A DNA stretch of 46,462 nucleotides from Xanthomonas cissicola (GCF_008801575.1 NZ_VZPL01000037.1:1-46462); one strand, 5' to 3'. Shown: positions 27,013 to 36,141, numbered from the stretch's first letter. Numbers and translations are program-made. Notes: a model not told the origin generated them from the letters alone.

Positions 27013-28902
27013 ATGCCTTTAATCACTCTGCAAAGCGTCGACTACAGCGTCGGCGGCCCCTTGTTGCTGGAAAAAACCGACCTCGCAATCGAGCCGGGCG
27101 AGCGTATCGCCTTGATCGGCCGCAATGGCGCCGGCAAATCGACCTTGATGAAATTGATCGCCGGCGAGCTCAAGCCCGACGATGGCGAAGTGCGCGTGCA
27201 ACAGGGTGTGCGTATCGCGCGGCTGGAGCAGGAGGTGCCGCAGGGGACCGGCGGCAGCGTGTTCGACGTGGTGGCCGATGGTCTGGGCGAGTTGGGCCAT
27301 TGGCTGGCCGAATTCCATCAGCTCAGCCATGCCGATGTGTTCGACGCCGATGCGTTCGGCAAGGTGCAGGCCAAGATCGATGCGGCCGACGGGTGGGCGC
27401 TGGATCAACGCGTCGCCGAGACGCTGACCAAGCTGGAACTGGATGGCGATGCGGAGTTCGCGCGGCTGTCCGGTGGCATGAAGCGCCGCGTGTTGTTGGC
27501 GCGTTCGCTGGTGTCCTCGCCGGATGTGCTGCTGCTGGACGAACCGACCAACCATCTGGATATCGAAGCCATCGACTGGCTGGAAACCTTCTTGAAGGGC
27601 TGGAGCGGCAGCGTGCTGTTCGTTACCCACGACCGGCGCTTCCTGCGCGCGTTGGCCACCCGCATCGTTGAAATCGATCGCGGCCAGGTCACCAGCTGGC
27701 CAGGCGACTGGGCCAACTACGAGCGACGCCGCGAGGAACGGCTCAATGCTCAGGCGCAGGAGAATGCGCGCTTCGACAAGTTGCTGGCACAGGAAGAGAT
27801 CTGGATCCGTCAGGGCATCAAGGCCCGGCGCACCCGCGACGAGGGCCGCGTGCGGCGTCTGGAATCGATGCGCAACGAGCGTGTGCAGCGCCGCGAGCTC
27901 ACCGGCAATGTGCGCATGGAGGTCTCGCAAGGCGAGGCGTCCGGCAAGAAGGTGATCGAGGCCAAGGAGGTTGGCTTCGCGTTCGGTGCGCGCACGATGG
28001 TCAAGGATTTTTCCACCATCATCCAGCGTGGCGACCGCATCGGCCTGATTGGCCCCAATGGCAGCGGCAAGACCACCTTGCTCAAGCTGTTGCTGGGCGA
28101 TCTGCAGCCGCAGCAGGGCGAAATCCGCATCGGCACCAATCTGCAGATTGCGTATTTCGACCAATACCGTTCCACCCTGCGCGAAGACTGGAGCGCGATC
28201 GAAAACGTGGCCGAGGGCCGCGATTTCCTGGAAATCAACGGAAAGCGCAAGCACGTGCATGCCTATCTGCAGGATTTCCTGTTCACGCCCGAGCGCGCCC
28301 GCGCGCCGATCACGCGCCTGTCCGGCGGCGAGCGCAATCGCCTGTTGCTGGCACGTCTGTTCGCGCAGCCGTCCAACCTGCTGGTGATGGACGAACCGAC
28401 CAACGACCTGGACGTGGAAACGTTGGAGCTGCTGGAGGAATTGCTGGGCGAATACACCGGCACCTTGCTGCTGGTCAGCCATGACCGCGACTTCCTCGAC
28501 AACGTGGTGACCTCCACGCTGGTGATGGAGGGCGACGGCCTGATTGGCGATTACATCGGCGGTTACAGCGATTCGCTGCGCCAGCGCCGTACGCCGATGG
28601 GCAATGCGATGGCGGTGGCCAAGGCGTCGGCTACCGCGGTGGCGACCGCGCCCGTGGCTGCAGTGCCGGCGGACGCTGCTGCCAAGCGCAAGCTCAGCTA
28701 CAAGGATGCACGCGAGCTGGAGCAGCTCCCAGCCCTGATCGAGACGCTGGAGCAGCAAGTCGCCACGCTCACTGAGGCAATGAACGAGCCGGCCTTCTAT
28801 CAGCGCGACAGTGCAGCGATGGCGGCCCACACCACAGCATTGGGCGATGCGCAAAAGCAACTGGATGCGGCGTACGCGCGCTGGAGCGAGCTGGATAGTT
28901 GA
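27013..28902 (+). CDS. uup: ABC-F ATPase Uup
   Basis: The 629-residue cytoplasmic protein has two ABC domains in one chain and no membrane part. Walker A motifs GRNGAGKST (about residue 36) and GPNGSGKTT (about residue 350), signatures LSGGMKRR and LSGGERNR, and Walker B LLLDEPTNHLD and LVMDEPTNDLD are intact. An Ala-rich linker leads to a C-terminal coiled coil (about 555-629), the DNA-binding tail typical of Uup that separates it from EttA, YbiT and YheS. Uup affects transposon excision and ribosome function. ATG 27013 is fixed by the start of the first ABC domain. Single gene, divergent from dbpA. Confidence 0.94.
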   Translation: MPLITLQSVDYSVGGPLLLEKTDLAIEPGERIALIGRNGAGKSTLMKLIAGELKPDDGEVRVQQGVRIARLEQEVPQGTGGSVFDVVADGLGELGHWLAEFHQLSHADVFDADAFGKVQAKIDAADGWALDQRVAETLTKLELDGDAEFARLSGGMKRRVLLARSLVSSPDVLLLDEPTNHLDIEAIDWLETFLKGWSGSVLFVTHDRRFLRALATRIVEIDRGQVTSWPGDWANYERRREERLNAQAQENARFDKLLAQEEIWIRQGIKARRTRDEGRVRRLESMRNERVQRRELTGNVRMEVSQGEASGKKVIEAKEVGFAFGARTMVKDFSTIIQRGDRIGLIGPNGSGKTTLLKLLLGDLQPQQGEIRIGTNLQIAYFDQYRSTLREDWSAIENVAEGRDFLEINGKRKHVHAYLQDFLFTPERARAPITRLSGGERNRLLLARLFAQPSNLLVMDEPTNDLDVETLELLEELLGEYTGTLLLVSHDRDFLDNVVTSTLVMEGDGLIGDYIGGYSDSLRQRRTPMGNAMAVAKASATAVATAPVAAVPADAAAKRKLSYKDARELEQLPALIETLEQQVATLTEAMNEPAFYQRDSAAMAAHTTALGDAQKQLDAAYARWSELDS

Positions 28903-29180
28903 TCTTTGGCCGGCACGCTAACGCGTGGCGCTCTGGCGCTGGGCAGGGCGATGGTGGTGTGCGATCGCGCCCAGGCGCAGATGGATGCGGGTATGCAGCG
29001 ATCCGTGTTCGCCAGAAATACCATCGCTGACCGCCAGCGCCGCACGGTACCTACCAAACATCGCAAGCGCGCATCAGGTCTGCGGCGGCATGCATGAAGC
29101 CAGGGCTTCTGCAATGGGCGTGGCGCCGGTGCCAGGCGTGTCCGCTCGGGCCGGCTGCGCAGGCGTTCTGCTGGCTGCTC

Positions 29181-29606
29181 TCAGTCGCAGGCGCTTGCGG
29201 GCGCAACGAACGCCGCAAAGGTCAACCCGCGTGATGCCCAGGCGTTGGCGACTTCATCGAGGATGTCCAGCAAGGTGTCGCGGTCGTTGGGTGCCGTGCT
29301 GGCCAGCGCCTGGGCGCCGTCGATGAGCAGTGCATAGCCATCTGGCGAAGGCAGCCACGCCAGGTCGCGCAGGGCATCGCTGAGCGCGTCCCAGTTGCGG
29401 CCGAAGCTGGCCGGGAAATCCAGTTGCGTGGCCAGGCGCATCAGTAGCATGCGTTTGTCGCTGCAGGTGGTCAGATCCACGCGCAAGATGCGTAAGCCGG
29501 CATCGCGCGCGAGCGCGGCCATGGTGTCCAGATCGTCGGTCTCGGCCTGATACACACCCGATTGCTGCGGATCGGACAGATCCAGCGCGAAGTCGCCAGC
29601 GCTCAT
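29181..29606 (-). CDS. Barstar-family ribonuclease inhibitor
   Basis: The 141-residue acidic protein matches barstar: LRILRVDLTTCSDKRMLLMRLA, then FPASFGRNWDALSDALRDLAWL, which contains the helix and Asp residues that plug a barnase active site, and DGYALLIDGAQAL. The N-terminus has an extra stretch of about 35 residues. Its ATG overlaps the stop of the RNase gene by four bases, so inhibitor and enzyme are made together. The expected role is to protect the cytoplasm from the neighbouring RNase before export. It lacks a signal peptide, as an inhibitor should. A gap of 278 bp without a gene separates it from uup. Confidence 0.9.
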   Translation of the reverse strand: MSAGDFALDLSDPQQSGVYQAETDDLDTMAALARDAGLRILRVDLTTCSDKRMLLMRLATQLDFPASFGRNWDALSDALRDLAWLPSPDGYALLIDGAQALASTAPNDRDTLLDILDEVANAWASRGLTFAAFVAPASACD

Positions 29607-30043
29607 GGTGCCTGGTCCGGGGTCGGGCCATCGAAGGCTTTGAAGCTCTGGTAATGATCGTCGCTGTAATACCACGCCTCGGGCGGGGTGCCGCCGGTGA
29701 CGATGCGCCGCGCGCCGCGATCCGGGCTGCCGGGGGTATCGACAGTGTATTCGCGATAATAGCCGCGCGGGCGCTCGGGCAGGCGATGCTCGCGGTTGCC
29801 GAACACGCCGCCATCCTGCGGATGTGGAAACGGGCCGCCGCGCTGGATCAGCACGATGGTGGCCATTGCCTCGGTCGGCAGAAAGGCGGGCAGACGCGGC
29901 ACCTCGCGCGTCGGTGCGGACGCAGCGATCGGTGCATTGAGTTGCGGCGCGAACTGCGGCTTGGGCGCCTGCATCGCGCGCATGCCCCACAGGCCGGCAA
30001 CGAGCAGCGCGATGGCGACAATGAGCAAAGCGGGCTTGCGCAT
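29603..30043 (-). CDS. Exported barnase-like guanyl-specific ribonuclease
   Basis: The 146-residue protein starts MRKPALLIVAIALLVAGLW, a signal peptide or membrane anchor. The C-terminal half is a microbial RNase N1/T1 (barnase-type) domain: FGNREHRLP (81-89), Glu98 in YYREYT, Arg112/113 in ARRIVTG, and His130 in DDHYQSF. These line up with the barnase general base Glu73, Arg87 and general acid His102, so it should be active. ATG 30043 is chosen over a longer frame because it opens directly into the signal. It overlaps the barstar gene by four bases. Possible roles are RNA scavenging or attack on competitors; neither is shown. Confidence 0.9.
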   Translation of the reverse strand: MRKPALLIVAIALLVAGLWGMRAMQAPKPQFAPQLNAPIAASAPTREVPRLPAFLPTEAMATIVLIQRGGPFPHPQDGGVFGNREHRLPERPRGYYREYTVDTPGSPDRGARRIVTGGTPPEAWYYSDDHYQSFKAFDGPTPDQAP

Positions 30044-30216
30044 GAAGACGGTCCGACGGTGGGTACGGCAGAGCAAGTATGCCGGTGCGCGACTGTGTCG
30101 ACTTTGAACGTGGCCGGCACCGGGACGGTTCACGCCCAAGTAACCGGGACATGGTGCAAGGTGTGCGACGAACGTCGTGCGGCATGCGATGGGATGAAGT
30201 TTCCCTGCCACCACCC

Positions 30217-30245
30217 TTGGTAAGCGCTGCCGCCGTCCTTACCAT
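30217..30245 (+). promoter_or_regulatory. Sigma70-like promoter of the superoxide dismutase gene
   Basis: TTGGTA (30217-30222), a 17-bp spacer, then TACCAT (30240-30245). Start of transcription would be near 30252. The leader holds a GCCCGG/CCGGGC hairpin (about 30257-30275) and AGGAG (30285-30289) ahead of the ATG. Confidence 0.5.
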
Positions 30246-30295
30246 CTACCCCGCAACGCCCGGTCTTCGCCGGGCGGCAAGTCCAGGAGATACGC

Positions 30296-30907
30296 ATGGC
30301 TTACACCCTTCCGCAGTTGCCCTACGCCTACGACGCGCTGGAACCGAACATCGATGCGCAGACGATGGAAATCCATCACACCAAGCATCACCAGACCTAT
30401 ATCAACAACGTCAATGCGGCGCTGGAAGGGACCGAGTACGCCGATCTGCCGATCGAAGAACTGGTCTCCAAGCTGAAGAGCCTGCCGGAAAACCTGCAGG
30501 GCCCGGTGCGCAACAACGGCGGCGGCCACGCCAACCACTCCCTGTTCTGGACCGTGCTGTCGCCCAACGGTGGCGGCGAGCCCAAGGGCGAGGTCGCCAA
30601 GGCGATCGACAAGGATCTCGGCGGCTTCGAGAAGTTCAAGGAAGCCTTCACCAAGGCCGCCGTCAGCCGCTTCGGCTCCGGTTGGGCGTGGTTGAGCGTG
30701 ACCCCAGACAAAAAGCTGGTGGTGGAAAGTACCGCCAACCAGGACAGCCCGCTGTTCGAAGGCAACACTCCGATCCTGGGTCTGGACGTGTGGGAACATG
30801 CGTACTACCTGAAGTACCAGAACCGTCGCCCGGAATACATTGGCGCGTTCTACAACGCCGTCAATTGGGAAGAAGTCGAGCGCCGCTACCACGCAGCGAT
30901 CGCCTGA
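30296..30907 (+). CDS. sodA: Superoxide dismutase, manganese type
   Basis: The 203-residue cytoplasmic enzyme converts superoxide to oxygen and peroxide. Metal ligands are visible: His in [15 protein letters not shown], His in [11 protein letters not shown], and Asp and His in [13 protein letters not shown]. The residues that split Mn from Fe forms (Gly in NNGGGHANH and Gln in TANQDSPLF) point to manganese. AGGAG six bases upstream fixes ATG 30296. A very stable hairpin with possible terminator role begins 49 bases after the stop. Divergent from the RNase/barstar pair. Confidence 0.95.
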   Translation: MAYTLPQLPYAYDALEPNIDAQTMEIHHTKHHQTYINNVNAALEGTEYADLPIEELVSKLKSLPENLQGPVRNNGGGHANHSLFWTVLSPNGGGEPKGEVAKAIDKDLGGFEKFKEAFTKAAVSRFGSGWAWLSVTPDKKLVVESTANQDSPLFEGNTPILGLDVWEHAYYLKYQNRRPEYIGAFYNAVNWEEVERRYHAAIA

Positions 30908-30956
30908 GGTGCTGCATCGGCGCTAGGCGCTGCTTAGTGCTGTCACAGCGGCACCC

Positions 30957-30994
30957 AACGCACAAGGCCGGGAGCGATCCCGGCCTTGTGCGTT
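30957..30994. repeat. Perfect 17-bp hairpin after sodA, copy 1
   Basis: AACGCACAAGGCCGGGA pairs perfectly with its complement around a GCGA tetraloop. It is placed where a terminator for sodA would be, although only two T follow. The same 14-bp core hairpin recurs at 31109-31140, so it is a repeated unit. Confidence 0.85.
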
Positions 30995-31006
30995 ACTGCG
31001 CCGTAT

Positions 31007-31072
31007 GTAGGAGCGACCCCGGTCGCGAGGGGTCTTGCAGGGAACGCTCCTCGCGCTCTGGCGCGCTCCTAC
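31007..31072. repeat. REP-like element, copy A
   Basis: It begins GTAGGAGCG and ends CGCGCTCCTAC, with CCCGGTCGCGA inside. It belongs to a family with copies at 31155-31220, 36077-36141 and 36207-36274. The ends are inverted repeats, giving a REP-type folded structure. Confidence 0.8.
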
Positions 31073-31108
31073 ATTTGCGGCGCGGATTGGCCTGGTATCG
31101 AATTGAAA

Positions 31109-31140
31109 GCACAAGGCCGGGAGCGATCCCGGCCTTGTGC
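31109..31140. repeat. Perfect 14-bp hairpin, copy 2
   Basis: GCACAAGGCCGGGA and its complement around GCGA; identical core to the hairpin at 30957-30994. Hairpin and REP-like element alternate twice (30957-31072 and 31109-31220), as if a unit of about 150 bp had been duplicated. Confidence 0.85.
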
Positions 31141-31154
31141 GTTTATTGCGCCGT

Positions 31155-31220
31155 GTGGGAGCGATCCCGGTCGCGAGAGGCTTTGCAAGGAACGCTCCTC
31201 GCGCTCGGGCGCGCTCCTAC
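31155..31220. repeat. REP-like element, copy B
   Basis: GTGGGAGCGATCCCGGTCGCGA at its left and GGGCGCGCTCCTAC at its right, close to copy A at 31007-31072 throughout. It lies between sodA and suhB. The whole interval 30908-31258 has no gene. Confidence 0.8.
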
Positions 31221-31258
31221 GTTGTGCAGGCGTCGATTAGAACCCGGGGTGGGGGCGA

Positions 31259-32092
31259 TCAGAACTTGGCGTCGAACTCGCGGGCGTAGCCGGTGTTGAC
31301 GATGACCTTTTGCAATGCATCGCTGATCTTGATGTTGCCGGCCACGATCTGCTGCGTCTCAGGGCCCATGTTGTCCATGCGCGGCGGGGTGGCGCCCTTG
31401 TAGTCGCAGACGCGGCCACCGGCCTCGCGCACCAGCAACACACCAGCGGCGATGTCCCAGGCTTTGACCCCCGCTTCGAAATAGGCATCGGCGCGGCCGC
31501 AGGCGACATACGCCAGGTCCAGCGCCGCCGAGCCGGTGCGTCGCACGTCTTCGGCCTGCACCAGCAGCGCATCCACGCACTTGAGCTGTGCACTGGCGCG
31601 CGCGCGTTCGCGCGGCGGAAAGCCGGTGTGGACCATGGCCCCTTCCAGATCCTTGCGCTCTGCAATGCGGATGCGGCGATCGTTGAGCACCGCGCCGGCG
31701 CCGCGGCTGGCGGTGAACAACTCGTTGCGCAACGGGTCGAAGATCACCGCATCGGTCGGTTCGCCGTTTTCCACCAGTGCGATGGACACGCAGTAATGCG
31801 GGAAACCGCGCAAATAATTGCTGGTGCCGTCCAGCGGATCGATGACCCAGGTGTAGCGGCCACTCTTGCCGCCCTGCACGCCGCCTTCTTCGCCGAACAC
31901 GGCGTATTCGGGGTAGCCGCGCTTGAGTTCCTTGATGATGACCTTCTCGGCATCGGCATCGACTTCGCTGGCGTAGTCCATGCGGCCTTTCTGCACCACA
32001 TTGAGCGCATCGAGCTTGTTGATACCGCGCAACAGCACATTGCCAGCGAGGCGGGCGGCTTTGACCATGACGGTGACGGCGGGTTTCTGCAT
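31259..32092 (-). CDS. suhB: Inositol-1-monophosphatase family protein SuhB
   Basis: The 277-residue Mg-dependent, Li-sensitive phosphatase also serves in E. coli as an rRNA antitermination factor. Metal-site motifs: [26 protein letters not shown] and [17 protein letters not shown]. The N-terminus [17 protein letters not shown] matches SuhB. ATG 32092 follows GGGAG; the longer frame is not needed. It is divergent from trmJ with 117 bp between starts and lies downstream of the repeat cluster. Confidence 0.93.
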   Translation of the reverse strand: MQKPAVTVMVKAARLAGNVLLRGINKLDALNVVQKGRMDYASEVDADAEKVIIKELKRGYPEYAVFGEEGGVQGGKSGRYTWVIDPLDGTSNYLRGFPHYCVSIALVENGEPTDAVIFDPLRNELFTASRGAGAVLNDRRIRIAERKDLEGAMVHTGFPPRERARASAQLKCVDALLVQAEDVRRTGSAALDLAYVACGRADAYFEAGVKAWDIAAGVLLVREAGGRVCDYKGATPPRMDNMGPETQQIVAGNIKISDALQKVIVNTGYAREFDAKF

Positions 32093-32209
32093 GGTTAAAG
32101 CTCCCGTGAAGGCAGAATCGGACAATGGCGAAGGTAAAAGAGCGGTCCGGCGCGAAAGCCGGCCGCGCAGTTTACCATCTACGGCCGAACAGCTTCCCAA
32201 TCTCCGTTC

Positions 32210-32974
32210 ATGTCCGTCAGCCAGCGCATCCGATTTGTTCTTGTGGGGACCCAGCATCCAGGCAACATCGGTGCTGCGGCGCGTGCGATGAAGACCATGG
32301 GGGTCTCGCGCCTGGTGCTGGTGGCACCCGAGCGCGCGCTCGATGAAGATGCCTACCGGCGCTCGGCCGGCGCCGAAGACGTGCTGAGCCAGGCGCCGAT
32401 CTTCGCGACGCTGGGCGAAGCGGTGGCCGACTGCACGCTGGTGATTGGCTGCACTGCGCGCGCGCGCCGGGTCGCGTTGGAAGAACTATTGCCGGATAAG
32501 GGCGCGCAGCGTGCGCTCGCCAAGGCGGGCGAGCCGGCCGAGGTGGCCTTCGTGTTCGGCCGCGAGCGCACCGGTCTGACCAACGATGAGCTGCAGCTGT
32601 GCCACGCCGCGGTCCATATCCCCTCCGATCCGCAGTTCAGTTCGCTGAATCTGGCTGCGGCCGTGCAGGTGCTGGCGTATGAAGTACGACTGGCGCAACT
32701 GGCGGTAGGCGAGGCCGAACCCGCTCCGGCAGCGGCTTCCGGCTTGCGCGACGGACCGGCCAGCCACGCACAGCTGGAAGGGATGTTTGGCCAGCTGGGC
32801 GACACGCTGGACGAGATCGACTTCCACAAGGGCCGTGCGCCGGAGTCGGCGATGCGCAAGTTGCGCCGGTTGTTGCTGCGCGCGGAGATGACCGAGCAGG
32901 AGGTGCGACTGATTCGCGGCATCCTGTCCGATGCGCAGCGCATGGCCATGCTTGCCAGGCAGGCCGGAAACTGA
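32210..32974 (+). CDS. trmJ: tRNA (cytidine/uridine-2'-O-)-methyltransferase TrmJ
   Basis: The 254-residue SPOUT methyltransferase acts on position 32 of the tRNA anticodon loop. The SPOUT motifs are intact: [19 protein letters not shown] (residues 11-29), [14 protein letters not shown] and [17 protein letters not shown], the last forming the knotted SAM site. The C-terminal extension (about 165-254) is usual for TrmJ and aids dimerisation. ATG 32210 gives [13 protein letters not shown]. No strong Shine-Dalgarno is seen. Neighbour suhB is divergent. Confidence 0.93.
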   Translation: MSVSQRIRFVLVGTQHPGNIGAAARAMKTMGVSRLVLVAPERALDEDAYRRSAGAEDVLSQAPIFATLGEAVADCTLVIGCTARARRVALEELLPDKGAQRALAKAGEPAEVAFVFGRERTGLTNDELQLCHAAVHIPSDPQFSSLNLAAAVQVLAYEVRLAQLAVGEAEPAPAAASGLRDGPASHAQLEGMFGQLGDTLDEIDFHKGRAPESAMRKLRRLLLRAEMTEQEVRLIRGILSDAQRMAMLARQAGN

Positions 32975-33034
32975 CGTCTGTCACATCTTCGAAGATTCGG
33001 CTAGGCTGTCCGCGGCTCTAGGGGAGTGTCCGTT

Positions 33035-33955
33035 TTGCGCGGTCTACGATGGTGTCTGATTGCCTGCTGGCTGATTGCCGGGGCGGGCTTGGCCGTGACG
33101 GCTGCGGCAGCGCCTTCCTCGGTCCTGGTGCTTGGACGGATCAGCGATGATCCCGCCAGCCATTACGAGCAGCTCAAGCCCCTGCTGGATTACGTGGTGC
33201 CGCGCATGCGCGAGGTCGGGATCCGCCGCGGCGAAATCCTGATGGCGCCCGATGCGCGCCAGATGTCCAGCTATCTGCGGCGTGGGCGGGTCGATTGGGT
33301 CAGCGAGACGACCGGTGCGGCGATGCTGCTGGAACAGCGCGGCAGCGCGCACCCCTTGCTCATGACCGAGCGTGGCGGGCTGCGCGACTTCCACACGCTG
33401 TTCTTCGTGCGCCGCGACAGCCCGATCCATTCGCTGTCGCAGTTGCGCGGCCACACCCTGGCATTGCAGAACGCCTCGTCCACCAGCGGCTACCTGCTAC
33501 CGATGCTCGAACTGCTGCGCAACGGCATCGCGTGCGATGTGCTGCTGTCGGCCGACGACACCCCGGCGCGCGGATCGGCCGGCTATCTGATGGTGGGGTC
33601 GAAATTGAACGTGGCCGCGTTCGTGCACAAACACCTGATCGACGTGGGCGCGCTCAGCAACGTCGATTGGGACGACGAACGCCACATGCCACCGGTGTTC
33701 AAGCGCGACTTCCGCATCGTGCACCGCACTGCGCCAGTGCCGCGCGCGGTGGAAATGGTGCGCGCAGGAATGGACCCGGCCGTGGAGCAGCGTCTGCGGG
33801 TGGTGTTGCTGCAGGCTGCCTCCGACCCCAAGGCGGGCCCGGCGCTGAAGCGCTTTTTCGATACCACCGGGTTCCGTCCGCTGGATCCCACTAGCCGCCG
33901 ACGTCTGCAGGAGTTGAGCGCGGGCGTGCAACGCGTCAGGGATCACGTGGAATGA
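33035..33955 (+). CDS. PhnD-like periplasmic substrate-binding protein
   Basis: The protein has about 306 residues: a signal peptide (to AAAA near residue 26), then a phosphate/phosphite/phosphonate-type periplasmic binding fold. Typical PhnD-like segments are LLDYVVPRMREVGIRRGEILMAPD, VDWVSETTGAAMLLEQRG, then SQLRGHTLALQNASSTSGYLLP and MVGSKLNVAAFVHKHL. No ABC permease or ATPase lies nearby. Instead the stop overlaps the start of a membrane GGDEF-EAL gene by four bases, so it probably acts as the ligand-sensing partner of that protein. Start: TTG 33035 has GGGGAG at a good distance (8 bases); GTG 33026 is in frame but overlaps that site. Confidence 0.83.
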   Translation: MRGLRWCLIACWLIAGAGLAVTAAAAPSSVLVLGRISDDPASHYEQLKPLLDYVVPRMREVGIRRGEILMAPDARQMSSYLRRGRVDWVSETTGAAMLLEQRGSAHPLLMTERGGLRDFHTLFFVRRDSPIHSLSQLRGHTLALQNASSTSGYLLPMLELLRNGIACDVLLSADDTPARGSAGYLMVGSKLNVAAFVHKHLIDVGALSNVDWDDERHMPPVFKRDFRIVHRTAPVPRAVEMVRAGMDPAVEQRLRVVLLQAASDPKAGPALKRFFDTTGFRPLDPTSRRRLQELSAGVQRVRDHVE

Positions 33956-36069
33956 CTCAGGTGCGCTTCGGCTTGCAGGCACGCTTTCTCTTGGTGATGG
34001 CGCTGACGCTGCTGCTGGTCGGTGCGATTCTGGCTTCGCTGCTGCAGCGACAAAGCGCGATGCAGCGCGAAGTGCGCGGCTTGAGTGCGCAAATCCTGCA
34101 CGAGCTGTTCGATCGTAGCCTGCGCACGCGCGGCGAAACGCTGGCGACCGAACTGGCTTCCGGATTGGCCAACCCCTTGTATTACTCGGATCTGGGCGCG
34201 GTGGGGGCGCTGGTGCGCAATGCCTCGCGCCAGCAGGTGGTGAGCTACGTACTGGTGTTCGACCGCCATGGCCGGCTGGTGCATGACGGCACGCCGTCCC
34301 TGCAGCGTTACGGGCAGGCCATGACCGATCCGCTCGCCGCCAAGGCGCTGGCGGCGCAGGCGATGGTGTTGCAGTCCTCGCCGGAGGTGCTGGATGTGAC
34401 GGTGCCGATCAAGATCGGCGACCAGCGCATCGGTGGGGTGCGCGTGGGCATGTCGCGCGAGCGGGTGCGCAAGATCGAATCCGGCGCCAATCTCACCCTG
34501 GTGCAGAACCTCAACGCCATCGGCAAGCGCGATCTGGGCTGGTTGCTGGTCCTGCTGGCCGCGCTGGTCGGGCTGGGCGTGTTGCTGGCCATCTACGTGC
34601 AGCGCACGCTGGTGGCGCCGATTCGGTTGCTGGCGGCGGCGGCAAAGCAGATCGAACGGGGCGACTACGCGGTGCAACTGCCGCCGCATCCGCGCAACGA
34701 CGAGATCGGCGAGCTGATTTCCGCGTTCGGGCGCATGAGCGAAAGCATCGCCCGGCACGACCGCGAAGTGCGGCATATGGCCTACACCGACGCGTTGACC
34801 GGGCTGACCAACCGGCTAGGCTTTCGCGAGGGTCTGGATCATCTGCTCCACACCGCGCGCAGCACCGACAGCAAGCTGGCCTTGCTGTTCGCCGATATCG
34901 ACGACTTCAAACGCGTCAACGACACGCTTGGCCATGAGGCCGGCGACGAAGCCTTGCTGCAGTTCGCCAGCCGCATCAGCCGCGCAGTTGCCGCGCTGGG
35001 CGGCGACGATGCGATTCTGGCGCGCTTCGGCGGGGATGAGTTCGTGATCCTGCTGCAAAGCGGCGATGTCAGCCTGCTGGCGGCGCAACTGGCCGACCGG
35101 CTGGTGCACGAACTGAGCCGGCCGTTGAACGTGCAGGGCCGCGAAGTGTTCCTGGGGACCTCGATCGGTATCACGCTGTTCCCCGATGACGCGCGCGATG
35201 CCACCGCGCTGCTGAAGAATGGCGACATCGCCATGTACCAGGCCAAGGTGGCCGGCAAGAACTGCCATCGCTTCTATAGCCGCGCCGCCGATCACGCGGT
35301 GGAGCGCCGCGTGCACATGGAGCACGAATTGCGCGGGGCCTGGGAACGCGACGAGCTGCGTCTGGTCTACCAGCCGATCTACCGCACCAGCGACCGGGTG
35401 CTGGTGGGGGTGGAGGTGCTGCTGCGCTGGCAGCATCCGGCGCTGGGAACGATTGCGCCGTCCACCTTTATCGATATTGCCGAGCAGAGCGGCCTGATCG
35501 AGGTGATCGGCCCCAAGGTACTGCGCGCGGCCTGCCTGGAGGCGGCGCAGTGGCCAGTGGTGGGCGAGGGCCTGTTCGTGTCGGTCAACGTTTCGCCGCG
35601 GCAACTGCGCAGCGGTGCGCTGATCGACACCGTGGCCGGGTGCCTGGCCGAGTCGGGGCTGCCTGCCGCTCGCCTGCATCTGGAGCTGACCGAGACCGCC
35701 GTGATCGGCGACGAGATGATGGCTGCCAGCCTGCTCGATCAACTCCATCGCACCGGCGTGAAGGTGTGGCTGGACGATTTCGGTACCGGCTTCTCCGGCT
35801 TGAGCCATTTGCGTCAGGTGCCGGTGGACGGGGTCAAGATCGACAAGAGTTTCATTGCCGACCTGCAGCGCGACCCGGACGATCTGGCGCTGACCACCGC
35901 GATCATCAACATGGCGCACTCGCTGGGAATCACCGTGGTTGCCGAAGGCATCGAGCAGGAAGCGCAGTTCAATCTATTGCGCGAGCGCGGTTGCGACCTG
36001 GGGCAGGGCTATTGGTTCAGCAGGCCGTTGAGCCCGGCCGACATGGTCAAGCTGATCGCTGCAGGGTGA
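33952..36069 (+). CDS. Membrane GGDEF-EAL c-di-GMP enzyme with periplasmic sensor
   Basis: The 705-residue inner-membrane protein has a first membrane helix (about 12-30), a periplasmic sensor (about 31-193), a second helix (about 195-216), HAMP (about 217-270), GGDEF (about 280-435) and EAL (about 445-700). The cyclase site FGGDEF (359-364) is intact. The phosphodiesterase domain has EVL (488-490) in place of EAL, a tolerated change, with NVSPRQL, ELTET, DDFGTG, KIDKSFI and EGIE all kept, so both activities may exist. The four-base overlap with the PhnD-like gene predicts coupled synthesis and a signal path from periplasmic ligand to c-di-GMP. No Shine-Dalgarno beyond that overlap. Confidence 0.93.
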   Translation: MTQVRFGLQARFLLVMALTLLLVGAILASLLQRQSAMQREVRGLSAQILHELFDRSLRTRGETLATELASGLANPLYYSDLGAVGALVRNASRQQVVSYVLVFDRHGRLVHDGTPSLQRYGQAMTDPLAAKALAAQAMVLQSSPEVLDVTVPIKIGDQRIGGVRVGMSRERVRKIESGANLTLVQNLNAIGKRDLGWLLVLLAALVGLGVLLAIYVQRTLVAPIRLLAAAAKQIERGDYAVQLPPHPRNDEIGELISAFGRMSESIARHDREVRHMAYTDALTGLTNRLGFREGLDHLLHTARSTDSKLALLFADIDDFKRVNDTLGHEAGDEALLQFASRISRAVAALGGDDAILARFGGDEFVILLQSGDVSLLAAQLADRLVHELSRPLNVQGREVFLGTSIGITLFPDDARDATALLKNGDIAMYQAKVAGKNCHRFYSRAADHAVERRVHMEHELRGAWERDELRLVYQPIYRTSDRVLVGVEVLLRWQHPALGTIAPSTFIDIAEQSGLIEVIGPKVLRAACLEAAQWPVVGEGLFVSVNVSPRQLRSGALIDTVAGCLAESGLPAARLHLELTETAVIGDEMMAASLLDQLHRTGVKVWLDDFGTGFSGLSHLRQVPVDGVKIDKSFIADLQRDPDDLALTTAIINMAHSLGITVVAEGIEQEAQFNLLRERGCDLGQGYWFSRPLSPADMVKLIAAG

Positions 36070-36076
36070 GTGCCGT

Positions 36077-36141
36077 CGGAGCGCGCCTGAGCGCAACGGG
36101 CTTTCCTGGTAAAGCTTCATCGCGCCCGGGTGCGCTCCTAC
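36077..36141. repeat. REP-like element, copy C
   Basis: CGGAGCGCGCCTGAGCGC on the left and GGGTGCGCTCCTAC on the right form the inverted ends. Internal TAAAGCTTCATCGCGC is nearly the same as in copy D. It follows the GGDEF-EAL stop by 8 bases and could act as its mRNA end. Confidence 0.8.

Noticed and set aside
27019..28860. 613-codon minus-strand frame opposite uup
   Set aside because: Antisense to a complete ABC-F gene; no motif.
28903..29180. Small open frame (about 63 codons, plus strand) between uup and the barstar gene
   Set aside because: No ribosome-binding site, basic low-complexity translation and no motif; treated as non-coding.
30957..31220. CRISPR-like array
   Set aside because: Only two hairpins and two REP-like elements of unequal type; no regular short repeats with unique spacers and no cas gene.
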